From Bacillota bacterium (GTDB lineage Bacteria; Bacillota; UBA4882; UBA8346), in the NCBI GenBank assembly GCA_012728785.1, contig JAAYEK010000066.1, positions 1 through 50,141 of the forward strand: 50,141 nucleotides of DNA, written 5' to 3'. This document shows, one piece after another, positions 6,995 to 15,420 of this stretch. A program made the position numbers and the translations under genes. Under the pieces are notes generated by a model. It did not search any database and was not told the DNA's origin. It saw nothing but the letters and a program-made list of their open reading frames with translations. Positions within the stretch are counted from its first letter, which is position 1, and each line of letters starts with the position of its first letter.

Positions 6995-8638
6995 CTAAAC
7001 CAACACTAACTCCTTCTCCGGCTCTTTCTTTCCTTCCAATCCGGGGAACTTTACCGGACTGGCGACCACATCAACCAACGCCGGTTGGTCGCTATTAACC
7101 GCTTCCCTCAAAACATTTTCCAAATCATCGGGACGCTCCACCCGGAATCCTTTGCCGCCGCAAGCCTCGGCGAACTTGGCAAAATCGGGATTAGTCAAGG
7201 AAGTTAACGATGGATCCATCTGTTCCAGTTCCATCCGGTCTTTTTCCATCGCCAGATAACCATTGTTCATAACTGCAATCGTAATCGGAACATGATAACG
7301 GACGGCGGTTAAAAATTCGCCCAAGGACATTGCCAACGAACCGTCACCGACCAAAGCGAAGATTTGGCGGTCCGGTTGGGCTAATTTAGCGCTGATGGCA
7401 GCGGGAAGCCCGAATCCCATCGTCCGCCAGGAACCGGAGATTAACACTTCTTGAGCGCTGCCATTGAAAATCCGATTGAACCAAACAGTATGATCGCCCA
7501 CGTCAAGAACGATTATCCCATCTGGGGCCGTAACTTTTTCCATGGTTTTAACTAAATATCCCGGACTAATCGGAGTCCCGCCAGAGGTTATTTCTGTAGC
7601 TATTCGATCTAACCATTGTTCCCGTAGATAGGATAACCGCTCCACCCATGTTCTCTTGTCCGTTTCCTGAATACCACGGGTTAATTCCGGTAAAAGAGCT
7701 TTCAAATCACCAACCACACCATACTCCACCTGAGTTAGCTTGCCGATATTATCGGGTATGGCATCAATTTGGATAATTCTAGTTTGCTTGGAGGTATATT
7801 TCTCCGGCCACCAAGTTGCTCCTACAATTAGTACCAAATCGGCTTCAAGCAACATAATCGTCGTTGCCTCGCTACCTCCCTCGCCCAAACCACCCATCAT
7901 TAGAGAAAAATCCCCAGGGACTACTCCTTTGGCTGGTAAGCTGGTACAGATTCCGGCCTGCCATTTTTGGGCCAATTCAATCAATTGCGGGCTTAAATTT
8001 CGAGCGCCTCGTCCCGACAAAATAGCCGGCCGTTGGGCTTCGTTCAGTCTTTTTACGGCTCCGGAGATTACCTCCGGAGAGGACTGGGCCATGGTTCTTA
8101 GATGAGGTTCCAGAGGACGGATTCCTTCTTCGGTGGGAATTTGCCAAACATCTTTGGTAAAACAAACATGGGCGACTGTTCCTTGAGTTAAGGCTTTCCG
8201 TAGAGCCTTTACCGTAACATCATTACAAGAGTCGGGAACACTTACCAATCCCGAGTAGTCGGTTACCGCTGCTATTAATAAATGCTGGTCAATATATTGC
8301 TTATAATTGGTTCCTAAATTAAAACTATCCACTTGGCCGGTGATGGCGAGAACCGGTGCTCGGTCACTCTTAGCGTCGGCCAACCCATTAATAAGATTAG
8401 CTACTCCCGGCCCGCTGGTGGCCGTGCAAACACCGATTCTACCGGTTAGTTTGGCTTCGGCTGAGGCCATTAGAGCTGCGGCTGACTCGTGTTTAACACT
8501 GATAAACCTTATTCGGGGATGCCGGTTGATAGCGTCCACAAAAGGCAAAATAGCATCACCGGGAATTCCATAGATATTTTGAATTCCCCATGCATCCAGT
8601 TGTTCAACAAGATAGTCGGCTACGGTTCTTTGGGACAT
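6995..8638 (-). CDS. thiamine-pyrophosphate enzyme, pyruvate oxidase-like
   Basis: A 547-aa three-domain TPP enzyme of the PoxB/YdaP branch of the acetohydroxyacid synthase superfamily. The N-terminal Pyr domain has YGIPGDAI and the catalytic glutamate in KHESAAA (E51). The middle FAD/DHA-type domain spans about 190-320. The C-terminal PP domain carries GDGS followed by a conserved NN for Mg-diphosphate. The C-terminus (about 20 residues after VDVVASP) is shorter than the membrane-binding tail of E. coli PoxB, so it is probably soluble. Acetolactate-type activity cannot be excluded. It is monocistronic, with a hairpin in its leader. Confidence 0.8.
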   Translation of the reverse strand: MSQRTVADYLVEQLDAWGIQNIYGIPGDAILPFVDAINRHPRIRFISVKHESAAALMASAEAKLTGRIGVCTATSGPGVANLINGLADAKSDRAPVLAITGQVDSFNLGTNYKQYIDQHLLIAAVTDYSGLVSVPDSCNDVTVKALRKALTQGTVAHVCFTKDVWQIPTEEGIRPLEPHLRTMAQSSPEVISGAVKRLNEAQRPAILSGRGARNLSPQLIELAQKWQAGICTSLPAKGVVPGDFSLMMGGLGEGGSEATTIMLLEADLVLIVGATWWPEKYTSKQTRIIQIDAIPDNIGKLTQVEYGVVGDLKALLPELTRGIQETDKRTWVERLSYLREQWLDRIATEITSGGTPISPGYLVKTMEKVTAPDGIIVLDVGDHTVWFNRIFNGSAQEVLISGSWRTMGFGLPAAISAKLAQPDRQIFALVGDGSLAMSLGEFLTAVRYHVPITIAVMNNGYLAMEKDRMELEQMDPSLTSLTNPDFAKFAEACGGKGFRVERPDDLENVLREAVNSDQPALVDVVASPVKFPGLEGKKEPEKELVLV

Positions 8639-8689
8639 AAAAAATCACTCTCTGATCCTTATTCTTTAAATCAAGAACACCTTCGATCG

Positions 8690-8741
8690 CTAAAAAAACA
8701 AGCTCATTCTCCATTGGTAGCTTGCTGTTTTAATTATACTT
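8690..8741 (-). promoter_or_regulatory. -10 element and short terminator-like leader hairpin
   Basis: Reading on the minus strand, TATAAT (8735-8740 approximately) is followed within about 15 bases by CAAGCT ... AGCTTG (6-bp stem) and a run of seven T, about 60 bases before the start codon of the TPP enzyme. No convincing -35 is seen. The arrangement could attenuate transcription, or mark the end of an unseen small RNA. Confidence 0.35.
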
Positions 8742-8911
8742 TTATGCGTTAACACCCACGGGATTTTCGACGTAATAATCGATTATTTCCTATAATACTC
8801 TTTATAGGAAGACCAGCAAGGCTTTTTTCACAGTGGCATCCCTTTCCGGGCGTATTTTACCCTCCTACGGGAAAAATAATTTTGCAAGTTGATTAAAAAG
8901 GAGGGTTGGTA

Positions 8912-9265
8912 TTGAACAATTTTATGAAGAATTTCTTGAATCAGAACAAGCAAAATGACTTTGAAATCGGTAATTTTGAAGACGAACGCATCTCCTGGAA
9001 CCCGGCTCCCGCTAGTCCTGGAGATACAGTCGAAATCAAATACCACGGCCTACTCAAAGACTCCGGCGCTGACTCCGTATTTTTGCATTTTTCCTTCGAT
9101 AGCTGGAATTCTCCCGCGCATACGGTCCGGATGGACCGAGTTGGAGACAACTTTATTACGGAGGTAAAGGCTAACGGTAATCATGAATTAAATTTCTGTT
9201 TTAAAGATGGCGCTGCCAACTGGGATAATAACAGTGGCGCTAACTGGCTTATGCATTTACAGTAA
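8912..9265 (+). CDS. stand-alone CBM25 starch-binding protein
   Basis: A 117-aa protein that is essentially one carbohydrate-binding module. From about residue 35, VEIKYHGLL, FLHFSFDSW, a central strand pair and FCFKDGAANWDNNSGANW match CBM25, a family that binds alpha-glucan (starch/glycogen) through exposed Trp residues. AAGGAGGG at 8898-8905 selects the TTG at 8912; the ATG at 8924 is too far. There is no signal peptide and no catalytic domain, so it would act in the cytoplasm, perhaps on glycogen. A terminator follows, making it a single-gene unit. Confidence 0.78.
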   Translation: MNNFMKNFLNQNKQNDFEIGNFEDERISWNPAPASPGDTVEIKYHGLLKDSGADSVFLHFSFDSWNSPAHTVRMDRVGDNFITEVKANGNHELNFCFKDGAANWDNNSGANWLMHLQ

Positions 9266-9284
9266 CGTCCTTATCCATCCCTTA

Positions 9285-9316
9285 AAGACCCAGGTATTAA
9301 ACCTCGGGTCTTTTTT
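9285..9316 (+). terminator. intrinsic terminator of the CBM25 gene
   Basis: AAGACCC (9285-9291) pairs with GGGTCTT, extended by AGG/CCT across a one-base bulge, followed by a T6 run. Confidence 0.85.
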
Positions 9317-9373
9317 GTATAAAAAAATTTAAAAGAGGAAATTGGTCTAGTCTGTCGAAAATAATTATAAAAT

Positions 9374-9386
9374 ACTTTTGAAAAGT
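9374..9386. promoter_or_regulatory. candidate XylR operator
   Basis: A 13-bp perfect palindrome, ACTTTTGAAAAGT, lies 28 bases upstream of the xylR start and next to an A/T-rich -10-like TATAAA. ROK-family XylR repressors bind AT-rich palindromes near their own promoters. The assignment rests only on position and symmetry. Confidence 0.35.
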
Positions 9387-9414
9387 TTCTTTAAAAGATA
9401 CGGCTGGGGTAGGA

Positions 9415-10566
9415 ATGAAAAAAGCGATTAATCACCGGATAATGCGGTCTAACAACAAGCGTCAGATATTAGAGTTTATCCGTAAAAATGGGCCGTCAAC
9501 TAAAAGGGGAATTGCCCAAAAATTAGGTATCAGCATTACTACAGTGGCAACTTTTATCAACGAGCTGTTGAATGAAGATAGAATTACCGCTTTCGGTAAT
9601 GCGGCATCCAGCGGAGGACGAAAATCGGAATTATATCGCCTCAACCCGGATTCTTTGTATGTAATTGGAGTGGACCTCCAGGTCGATCGGATAATAATGC
9701 TCTTAATAAACTTACAAGGAGAGGTTCTTGGGGTCGAAGAGGAAAAATTTAATCGTAGTGATGAATGGGAAATAGCTTCGCTCTTACGTCAAACTATCAC
9801 TAAAATCTGTGATTCAAACAAGATCCCTTTGGCAAAGATTTCAGGTATTGGAATTGGAGTTCCGGGTATTGTCAACCATCAGACCGGAATAATTGAATTT
9901 GCCCCAAATTTGGGATGGAAAAATGTAGATCTTCCGATGATATTACCTGTGGATTTACCGGTTATCGTCGAGAATGAGGCTAAAGCCGCAGCCGTCGGTG
10001 AAGCTACATTTGGTTCCGCCCAAGGGTATGCCAATGTTATATATGTTTCGCTGGGGTTAGGAATCGGTACCGGTTTAATCTTAAATAATAATTTGTTTTA
10101 CGGCCATAATTTTCTAGCTGGAGAATTTGGCCATATGGCGATAGTCCCCAATGGACTGCCTTGCCGATGCGGTAAAAAAGGTTGTTGGGAGGTTTACGCG
10201 TCAAATAATGCAGCCTTAAAACTATATCAGGACTATTCCGGAATAGAGTTGAGTTCTTATGATGAACTGTTAAAAGCCTTATTTAAGGAAGACCCGATTG
10301 CCATTAAAGTCTTTGCTGAAATCGTCAATTACTTAGGTTTAGGTATTGCTAATCTTATTAATGGCTTAAACCCGGAGATGATCGTTATCGGTGGGAAAAT
10401 AACCGAAGCCGATAGTTTAATTCATTACCAACTTTTAAAAGTAATCAAGGAAAAATGTTTTGAATACTCATACCGGGGTGTCTCGCTTCAATTTTCCGGT
10501 TTAAGAAACCGGGCAACCGCTTTAGGGGTTGGCAGCTTAATGATTGACAGTTTATTATACAATTAA
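9415..10566 (+). CDS. xylR: ROK-family xylose repressor
   Basis: A 383-aa ROK repressor. The winged helix-turn-helix occupies residues 1-70 (STKRGIAQKLGISITTVATFINELL). The sugar-kinase-like ROK domain follows with a GIGIGVPGIV phosphate-binding loop, ENEAKAAAVGE, and the zinc/signature motif CRCGKKGCWE near residues 255-264 after GEFGHM. XylR proteins repress xylose genes until xylose binds. It sits directly upstream of, and likely in one operon with, a xylulokinase and a xylose isomerase-like gene. A glucose-responsive NagC-type role is possible but less likely in this context. Confidence 0.88.
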   Translation: MKKAINHRIMRSNNKRQILEFIRKNGPSTKRGIAQKLGISITTVATFINELLNEDRITAFGNAASSGGRKSELYRLNPDSLYVIGVDLQVDRIIMLLINLQGEVLGVEEEKFNRSDEWEIASLLRQTITKICDSNKIPLAKISGIGIGVPGIVNHQTGIIEFAPNLGWKNVDLPMILPVDLPVIVENEAKAAAVGEATFGSAQGYANVIYVSLGLGIGTGLILNNNLFYGHNFLAGEFGHMAIVPNGLPCRCGKKGCWEVYASNNAALKLYQDYSGIELSSYDELLKALFKEDPIAIKVFAEIVNYLGLGIANLINGLNPEMIVIGGKITEADSLIHYQLLKVIKEKCFEYSYRGVSLQFSGLRNRATALGVGSLMIDSLLYN

Positions 10567-10592
10567 AAAATAAAATGAAAGGAGTTGAGGAG

Positions 10593-12092
10593 TTGGGCTA
10601 TCTATTGGGTTATGATATCGGAAGCTCATCAATTAAAGCATCCCTGGTTGAGATTGATTCAGGGAAAACTAGGGCGTCGGCAGTATCTCCTACAGAAGAA
10701 ATGGAGATTCATGCTCCCGAACCCGGCTGGGCCGAACAAGATCCGGAGGAATGGTGGAAACATATTAAGCTGGCTACAGCTAAGATCCGGAACCAAGCAG
10801 GGATCGATCTAAAAGAAGTAAAAGCGGTTGGAATTGCCTATCAAATGCATGGTTTGGTCTTGGTAGATCGTAACCGTAAGGTTTTACGGCCGTCGATTAT
10901 TTGGTGCGACAGCCGTGCGGTTCAGATTGGGGAGGAAGCCTTTAAATCGTTAGGCAAGGATAAATGCCTTCAAACTTTACTTAATTCTCCAGGTAACTTT
11001 ACCGCTTCCAAACTAAAGTGGGTCCAAGAAAATGAACCCGAGATCTATGCTCAAACCTATAAAGCGATGCTGCCGGGTGAATATATCGCCATGCGGATGA
11101 CTGGAGAAATCATTACCACGCCTTCCGGTTTATCGGAGGGGATCTTGTGGGATTACCCCAACCAAAAACCGGCTGACTTAGTCCTTGATCATTATGGAAT
11201 TTCGCCGGAATTTCTTCCAGAAATAAAGCCGGTCTTTTCAATCCAAGGCGCTTTAACAGCTGAGGCAGCGGCTGAATTGGGATTGATGGGTCAAACACCC
11301 GTTTCGTACCGGGCTGGAGACCAACCTAACAACGCTTTATCATTAAAGGTGATGGAGCCGGGTGAAATCGCTGCTACCGCAGGGACGAGCGGTGTGGTTT
11401 ACGGGGTTGGGGACCAACCCAATTATGATCCTCTTTCCCGGGTGAATACTTTTGTCCATGTTAATCATAGTCAGAACAGCCCCAGATATGGGACTCTACT
11501 CTGTATCAACGGCACCGCCATCTTAAATCGCTGGCTTAAAAATAACTCGATGAGTAATTTCAGCTATAAGGAAATGGATCAAATGGCGGCCAGTGTTCCG
11601 GCAGGGTCTAATGGATTGAGTATTTTACCTTACGGTAATGGGGCCGAACGAACTCTTGGAAACAATAATATCGGCGCGTCAATTCATGGTTTGGACTTTA
11701 ACATCCATAGTCAATCTCATTTGGCCCGCGCGGCCCAAGAAGGAATTGTCTTTTCATTAAACTACGGCATGGAAATCATGGGCCAAATGGGGATTAAGAT
11801 CTCAACCATCAAAGCCGGATTTGCCAATATGTTTTTGAGCCAGGTCTTTGCGGAAGCCTTTGCTACTATTAGTGGCGCTCGGGTAGAGCTTTATAACACC
11901 GATGGTTCGCAAGGGGCGGCACGAGGCGCCGGTATTGGGGCGGGAATTTATCAAGACTATCAACAGGCTTTTAAAGGGGTTGAACTTGTTAAAACCATTG
12001 ACCCCAATCAAATGTTAACCGAGGCTTATCAAGAAGCCTACCGAAAATGGGTAAAAATATTAAGTAGCCAACTAAAACCAATAAATAATTAA
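10593..12092 (+). CDS. xylB: xylulokinase
   Basis: A 499-aa FGGY carbohydrate kinase that phosphorylates D-xylulose to xylulose 5-phosphate. Near the N-terminus, LGYDIGSSSIKASL is the ATP-binding phosphate-1 motif; HAPEPGWAEQDPEEWW and GIAYQMHGLVLVD are typical of XylB; the ATAGTSGVVYG and DGSQGAARGAGIGAG segments form the C-terminal nucleotide site. I prefer TTG 10593 because AAAGGAG (10578-10584) precedes it by eight bases; the ATG at 10575 would overlap that site. It lies 26 bases after xylR and 12 bases before the isomerase gene. Confidence 0.92.
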   Translation: MGYLLGYDIGSSSIKASLVEIDSGKTRASAVSPTEEMEIHAPEPGWAEQDPEEWWKHIKLATAKIRNQAGIDLKEVKAVGIAYQMHGLVLVDRNRKVLRPSIIWCDSRAVQIGEEAFKSLGKDKCLQTLLNSPGNFTASKLKWVQENEPEIYAQTYKAMLPGEYIAMRMTGEIITTPSGLSEGILWDYPNQKPADLVLDHYGISPEFLPEIKPVFSIQGALTAEAAAELGLMGQTPVSYRAGDQPNNALSLKVMEPGEIAATAGTSGVVYGVGDQPNYDPLSRVNTFVHVNHSQNSPRYGTLLCINGTAILNRWLKNNSMSNFSYKEMDQMAASVPAGSNGLSILPYGNGAERTLGNNNIGASIHGLDFNIHSQSHLARAAQEGIVFSLNYGMEIMGQMGIKISTIKAGFANMFLSQVFAEAFATISGARVELYNTDGSQGAARGAGIGAGIYQDYQQAFKGVELVKTIDPNQMLTEAYQEAYRKWVKILSSQLKPINN

Positions 12093-12104
12093 GGAGGTTA
12101 TCAA

Positions 12105-13235
12105 ATGGAAAAATCATTACATGCAATCTGTAGGTGGACTTTTAATCCGGGTAAAGGAGGATTTGTCCCCGGTAACATGCGGCCGGCTTGGAGTTCCGAC
12201 AAGCTGGACGTTGTTGGTATTATTAAAATCATTAAAGAAAAAATCGCTCCCCGGTTACCGGAAAATGTACAGCTTGGTTTGGAGCTTCACTACGACACCG
12301 AGGTAAACGAGGGAACCGCTGCGGCCGTGGCCGACGCTTTAGTCGACGCTAAAATGTATTTGGCGATGATTACCCCTGGCGCCCATAGCCATTTCGGATA
12401 TGGCGGTATTTGTTCTTTAGACCCTAAAGAACGGGAGGCTGCTGAGGCCCTTGGCACCAAAACCGTTGACCTAGCCTATGGACCACTGAAGAAGGCTTGG
12501 CATCCTGATGCGGACAAAGCCCCTTCATTTGTTCTTTGGAACGGTTCTTATGGGTATGACATGGCTAGCATTGCTATTAAGGCCATGTATCAAAACCTAA
12601 AAGAAAGCATCGCCAAATTATGTAAGTATGAAGCTTCGAAAGGTAATGCCTTATATATCGGAATCGAACCCAAACCCAATGAAGGTCATCCGGCAATGCT
12701 TCTTCCAACCGTTGCTTCCGCTTTGCTATTATTCTGGAGACTCGAAGAGGAATTTGGCGTTTCCCGTCAAAAGAAAGGTGTCAATAAGGAGTTCGGTCAT
12801 TCGGAGATGATCGGTTTAGACCATGTTTACGATACCGTTGAAGAACTTGATAATAACGCCATGGTTCACATGCACCTCAACAGCCAAGGTTATAATGACG
12901 GAATTATTTTAGGCGGTCCCGGAAAATACGATATCGATCATGGTACCAGAATTAATGGTATGAATATCGCCATTGCCGGATTAATCGCCAATGCTGGTTT
13001 TAACCGTTGGAAGGGCCATGATATGGTGCCTAGAGCTTATGACAATGAAGCTCAAGCAACCGATCGGATTGTTCGCAGTATATTGAGTTGGGAAGCCTGC
13101 GCCCAGGCTGCCCAGAAACTTAATAAGGAAAAATTAATGGACCTGTTGATCCAAAGGGAAACCGGAAAAGCCGAAGACTTAATCCGGGATTCCGTAGGTC
13201 AAGCATTCCAATTCTTCAAAGAGATGTATAAGTAA
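12105..13235 (+). CDS. divergent xylose isomerase-like TIM-barrel protein
   Basis: A 376-aa sugar isomerase of the xylose isomerase-like TIM-barrel superfamily. It keeps E188-P-K190-PNE, E229 and H232 and the MIGL segment of class I xylose isomerases, so the barrel and one metal site are recognisable. It lacks the WGGREG motif (here LWNGSYGYD, 144-152), and the metal-ligand aspartate of HIDLN is replaced by His257 in HMHLN. Immediate linkage to xylR and xylB argues for D-xylose to D-xylulose conversion, but another aldose substrate is possible. AAGGAGG precedes the ATG. A very strong terminator follows. Confidence 0.8.
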   Translation: MEKSLHAICRWTFNPGKGGFVPGNMRPAWSSDKLDVVGIIKIIKEKIAPRLPENVQLGLELHYDTEVNEGTAAAVADALVDAKMYLAMITPGAHSHFGYGGICSLDPKEREAAEALGTKTVDLAYGPLKKAWHPDADKAPSFVLWNGSYGYDMASIAIKAMYQNLKESIAKLCKYEASKGNALYIGIEPKPNEGHPAMLLPTVASALLLFWRLEEEFGVSRQKKGVNKEFGHSEMIGLDHVYDTVEELDNNAMVHMHLNSQGYNDGIILGGPGKYDIDHGTRINGMNIAIAGLIANAGFNRWKGHDMVPRAYDNEAQATDRIVRSILSWEACAQAAQKLNKEKLMDLLIQRETGKAEDLIRDSVGQAFQFFKEMYK

Positions 13236-13251
13236 ACTCTCTCCTTGTCAG

Positions 13252-13292
13252 AGAGAACTAAAAAAGAGGCTTAGCCTCTTTTTTAGTTCTCT
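13252..13292. terminator. strong bidirectional terminator of the xyl operon
   Basis: A perfect 19-bp stem with a TTA loop; the stem contains A6 on one side and T6 on the other, so it can terminate transcription on either strand. It separates the xyl operon from the oppositely oriented tRNA genes. Confidence 0.88.
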
Positions 13293-13392
13293 TCTATAAA
13301 AAATAAATCAATTAAATTAGTATTGCCATCAAAATTAGTTAAGCCATCTAAGGGTCCAGGGGCTATTTTTCGAACCCGGGCCCGCAGAAAGA

Positions 13393-13425
13393 AACAAAAG
13401 ACTTTGAAACACTCATCAAAGTCTT
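13393..13425 (-). terminator. terminator of the tRNA-Met/tRNA-Lys unit
   Basis: On the minus strand AAGACTTTG ... CAAAGTCTT (perfect 9-bp stem) is followed by TTTTGTTTC, ten bases after the tRNA-Lys CCA end. Confidence 0.7.
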
Positions 13426-13434
13426 ATAAATAAC

Positions 13435-13510
<76 letters not shown>

Positions 13511-13530
13511 AAAATATTTAATTAAAATAA

Positions 13531-13607
13531 TGGTGGCGGTGACTGGATTTGAACCAGTGACACTACGGGTATGAACCGTATGCTCTGACCACCTGAGCTA
13601 CACCGCC
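13531..13607 (-). tRNA. elongator tRNA-Met (anticodon CAT)
   Basis: A 77-nt tRNA with encoded CCA. The acceptor stem GGCGGTG/CACCGCC is fully paired including G1-C72, which excludes initiator tRNA. The anticodon stem TACGG/CCGTA with loop TTCATAC resembles Bacillus elongator tRNA-Met. A CAT-anticodon tRNA-Ile2 is the alternative but less similar. A TATAAT on the minus strand at 13632-13637 is the likely -10. Confidence 0.92.
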
Positions 13608-13726
13608 ACAACATAGCGCATTAGTTATTATATTATAAACTGAGACTTAAATCAAGAGTTCTTCACTAGATTTTTATGGGAAGACTTCAGGATAGCGGCT
13701 CCCGACTACTATTGACCTAAGATCAT

Positions 13727-15082
13727 TTACTTAAGTTTTAATTTTGCTTCTAAATCCGCTTTCTCCGCTTCGTACCCCGGTTTACCGAGAAGGGCAAACA
13801 TATTCTTTTTATAGGCCTCAACCCCAGGTTGGTTAAAAGGATTTACAGCATTAAGATAACCACTCAAGCCGCAAGCTTTTTCAAAGAAATAAACTAAATT
13901 TCCGAAGTAATATGGGGTTAGTTCCGGAACTTGAATCACCATGTTCGGTACTCCCCCTTGGTGATGGGCGAGCAATGTGCCTTCAAATGCTTTTTCATTA
14001 ACATGTTCCATGGTCCGGCCGGAAAGGAAGTTTAAGCCGTCGATATTATCGGGATCATTAGGAATGGTTACCGAGCGGCGTGATTTATTCACCCAAAGAA
14101 CAGTCTCGAAAAGATCGCGTCGTCCTTCTTGAATGTATTGGCCCATCGAATGTAAATCGGTTGAGAAATCGCATGCCGCAGGGAAAATGCCTTTTTGATT
14201 TTTACCTTCGCTTTCACCGAACAATTGTTTCCACCATTCAGCGAAATAGTGTAGGCCAGGCTCGTAATTAACCATGATTTCAATGAGCTTTCCCTTTCGA
14301 TAAAGAATGTTCCGGGCTGCGGCATATTGATAAGCCGGGTTTTCTTCCCAATTCGGTTTTTGATAGGCTTCATAACCGAACCGAGCGCCATCCATTATCT
14401 CTTGAATGTCGATTCCGCTGGTAGCAATCGGTAGTAGGCCGACCGGTGTCAAAACCGAATACCTGCCGCCAACATCGTCAGCGATTACAAACTGAGTATA
14501 TCCATCGGTATCCGCCATTTTTTTTAGGGCGCCTTTGGCCCGGTCGGTCGTAGCATAGATCCGCTTGTTAGCACCGGCAACGCCGTATTTCTTGACCAAT
14601 AATTCTTTGATCAGGCGAAAGGCAATGGCAGGTTCAGTAGTTGTTCCAGACTTGGAAATAATATTTACGCTAAAGTCCTTTTCAGCCAATACTTCAAGTA
14701 ACTCCGCCGTATAAGTTGGGCTAATTGTCTGGCCCAAATAATAGATTTGAGGATTACTCCGTTTTTCTCCGGGAAACTGATTATAAAACGAATGGTTCAA
14801 CATTTCAATGGCGGCTCTTGCTCCCAGATAAGATCCTCCAATTCCGATTACCACCAAAGCTTCGGAGGATTCCCGTATTTGCTTCGCTGCACTTTGAATC
14901 GCTTGGAATTCCGCTCGGTCGTAAGCAACAGGAAGCTTCACCCAACCTAAAAAATCACTTCCGGCACCGGAACCTTTATGAAGCTGATCATGAGCTGCAA
15001 GCACCTGGCTCGTCATTAAGTTCATTTCCTCAGCTTCAATATATGGAGCTGTTTTAGATAAATTCAGGCTTAAACTTTTCAC
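13727..15082 (-). CDS. pgi: glucose-6-phosphate isomerase
   Basis: A 451-aa phosphoglucose isomerase interconverting glucose 6-phosphate and fructose 6-phosphate in the cytoplasm. Diagnostic segments are [15 protein letters not shown] (sugar-phosphate loop), [15 protein letters not shown] (about residues 142-156), [14 protein letters not shown] with the catalytic region, and the C-terminal [20 protein letters not shown] containing the active-site lysine. Length matches the short bacterial form. The start is GTG at 15082 with GGGGGTAA upstream. Monocistronic; it feeds hexose from neighbouring sugar pathways into glycolysis. Confidence 0.95.
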   Translation of the reverse strand: MKSLSLNLSKTAPYIEAEEMNLMTSQVLAAHDQLHKGSGAGSDFLGWVKLPVAYDRAEFQAIQSAAKQIRESSEALVVIGIGGSYLGARAAIEMLNHSFYNQFPGEKRSNPQIYYLGQTISPTYTAELLEVLAEKDFSVNIISKSGTTTEPAIAFRLIKELLVKKYGVAGANKRIYATTDRAKGALKKMADTDGYTQFVIADDVGGRYSVLTPVGLLPIATSGIDIQEIMDGARFGYEAYQKPNWEENPAYQYAAARNILYRKGKLIEIMVNYEPGLHYFAEWWKQLFGESEGKNQKGIFPAACDFSTDLHSMGQYIQEGRRDLFETVLWVNKSRRSVTIPNDPDNIDGLNFLSGRTMEHVNEKAFEGTLLAHHQGGVPNMVIQVPELTPYYFGNLVYFFEKACGLSGYLNAVNPFNQPGVEAYKKNMFALLGKPGYEAEKADLEAKLKLK

Positions 15083-15420
15083 AACTTTACCCCCATACTA
15101 ATTTTTGGTTATTTATACATTCCTAATTATACGGGTTAATACTTAAGATTTTCCCATTTTCCTGACTATTCTCTTAATTTGCGAGATTTCCTTCCACTTA
15201 TCGATGTTGTAAACTTAAATTCTAATTAATTTATCTTTAATAGTTGGGTGATCGAGATCAAAAAAATGAGCAGCGCTTAAAACAGATGTCTTAATTATCG
15301 CCGCCCAATAGCCATATTATCTTTGATAATTTACCAGTTTAACTGGGAACTGGACTAATCTTCGAATGACTACTTTAAAGTTAAAAGCCAAAACTCACTA
15401 AAGGAGAAATAGATTGCTTT
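15083..15420. other. intergenic region, no gene seen
   Basis: About 340 AT-rich bases between pgi and the oxidoreductase gene. A minus-strand TATAAT at 15126-15131 is a possible -10 for pgi without a clear -35. No RNA gene, repeat or terminator is convincing. Confidence 0.4.
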
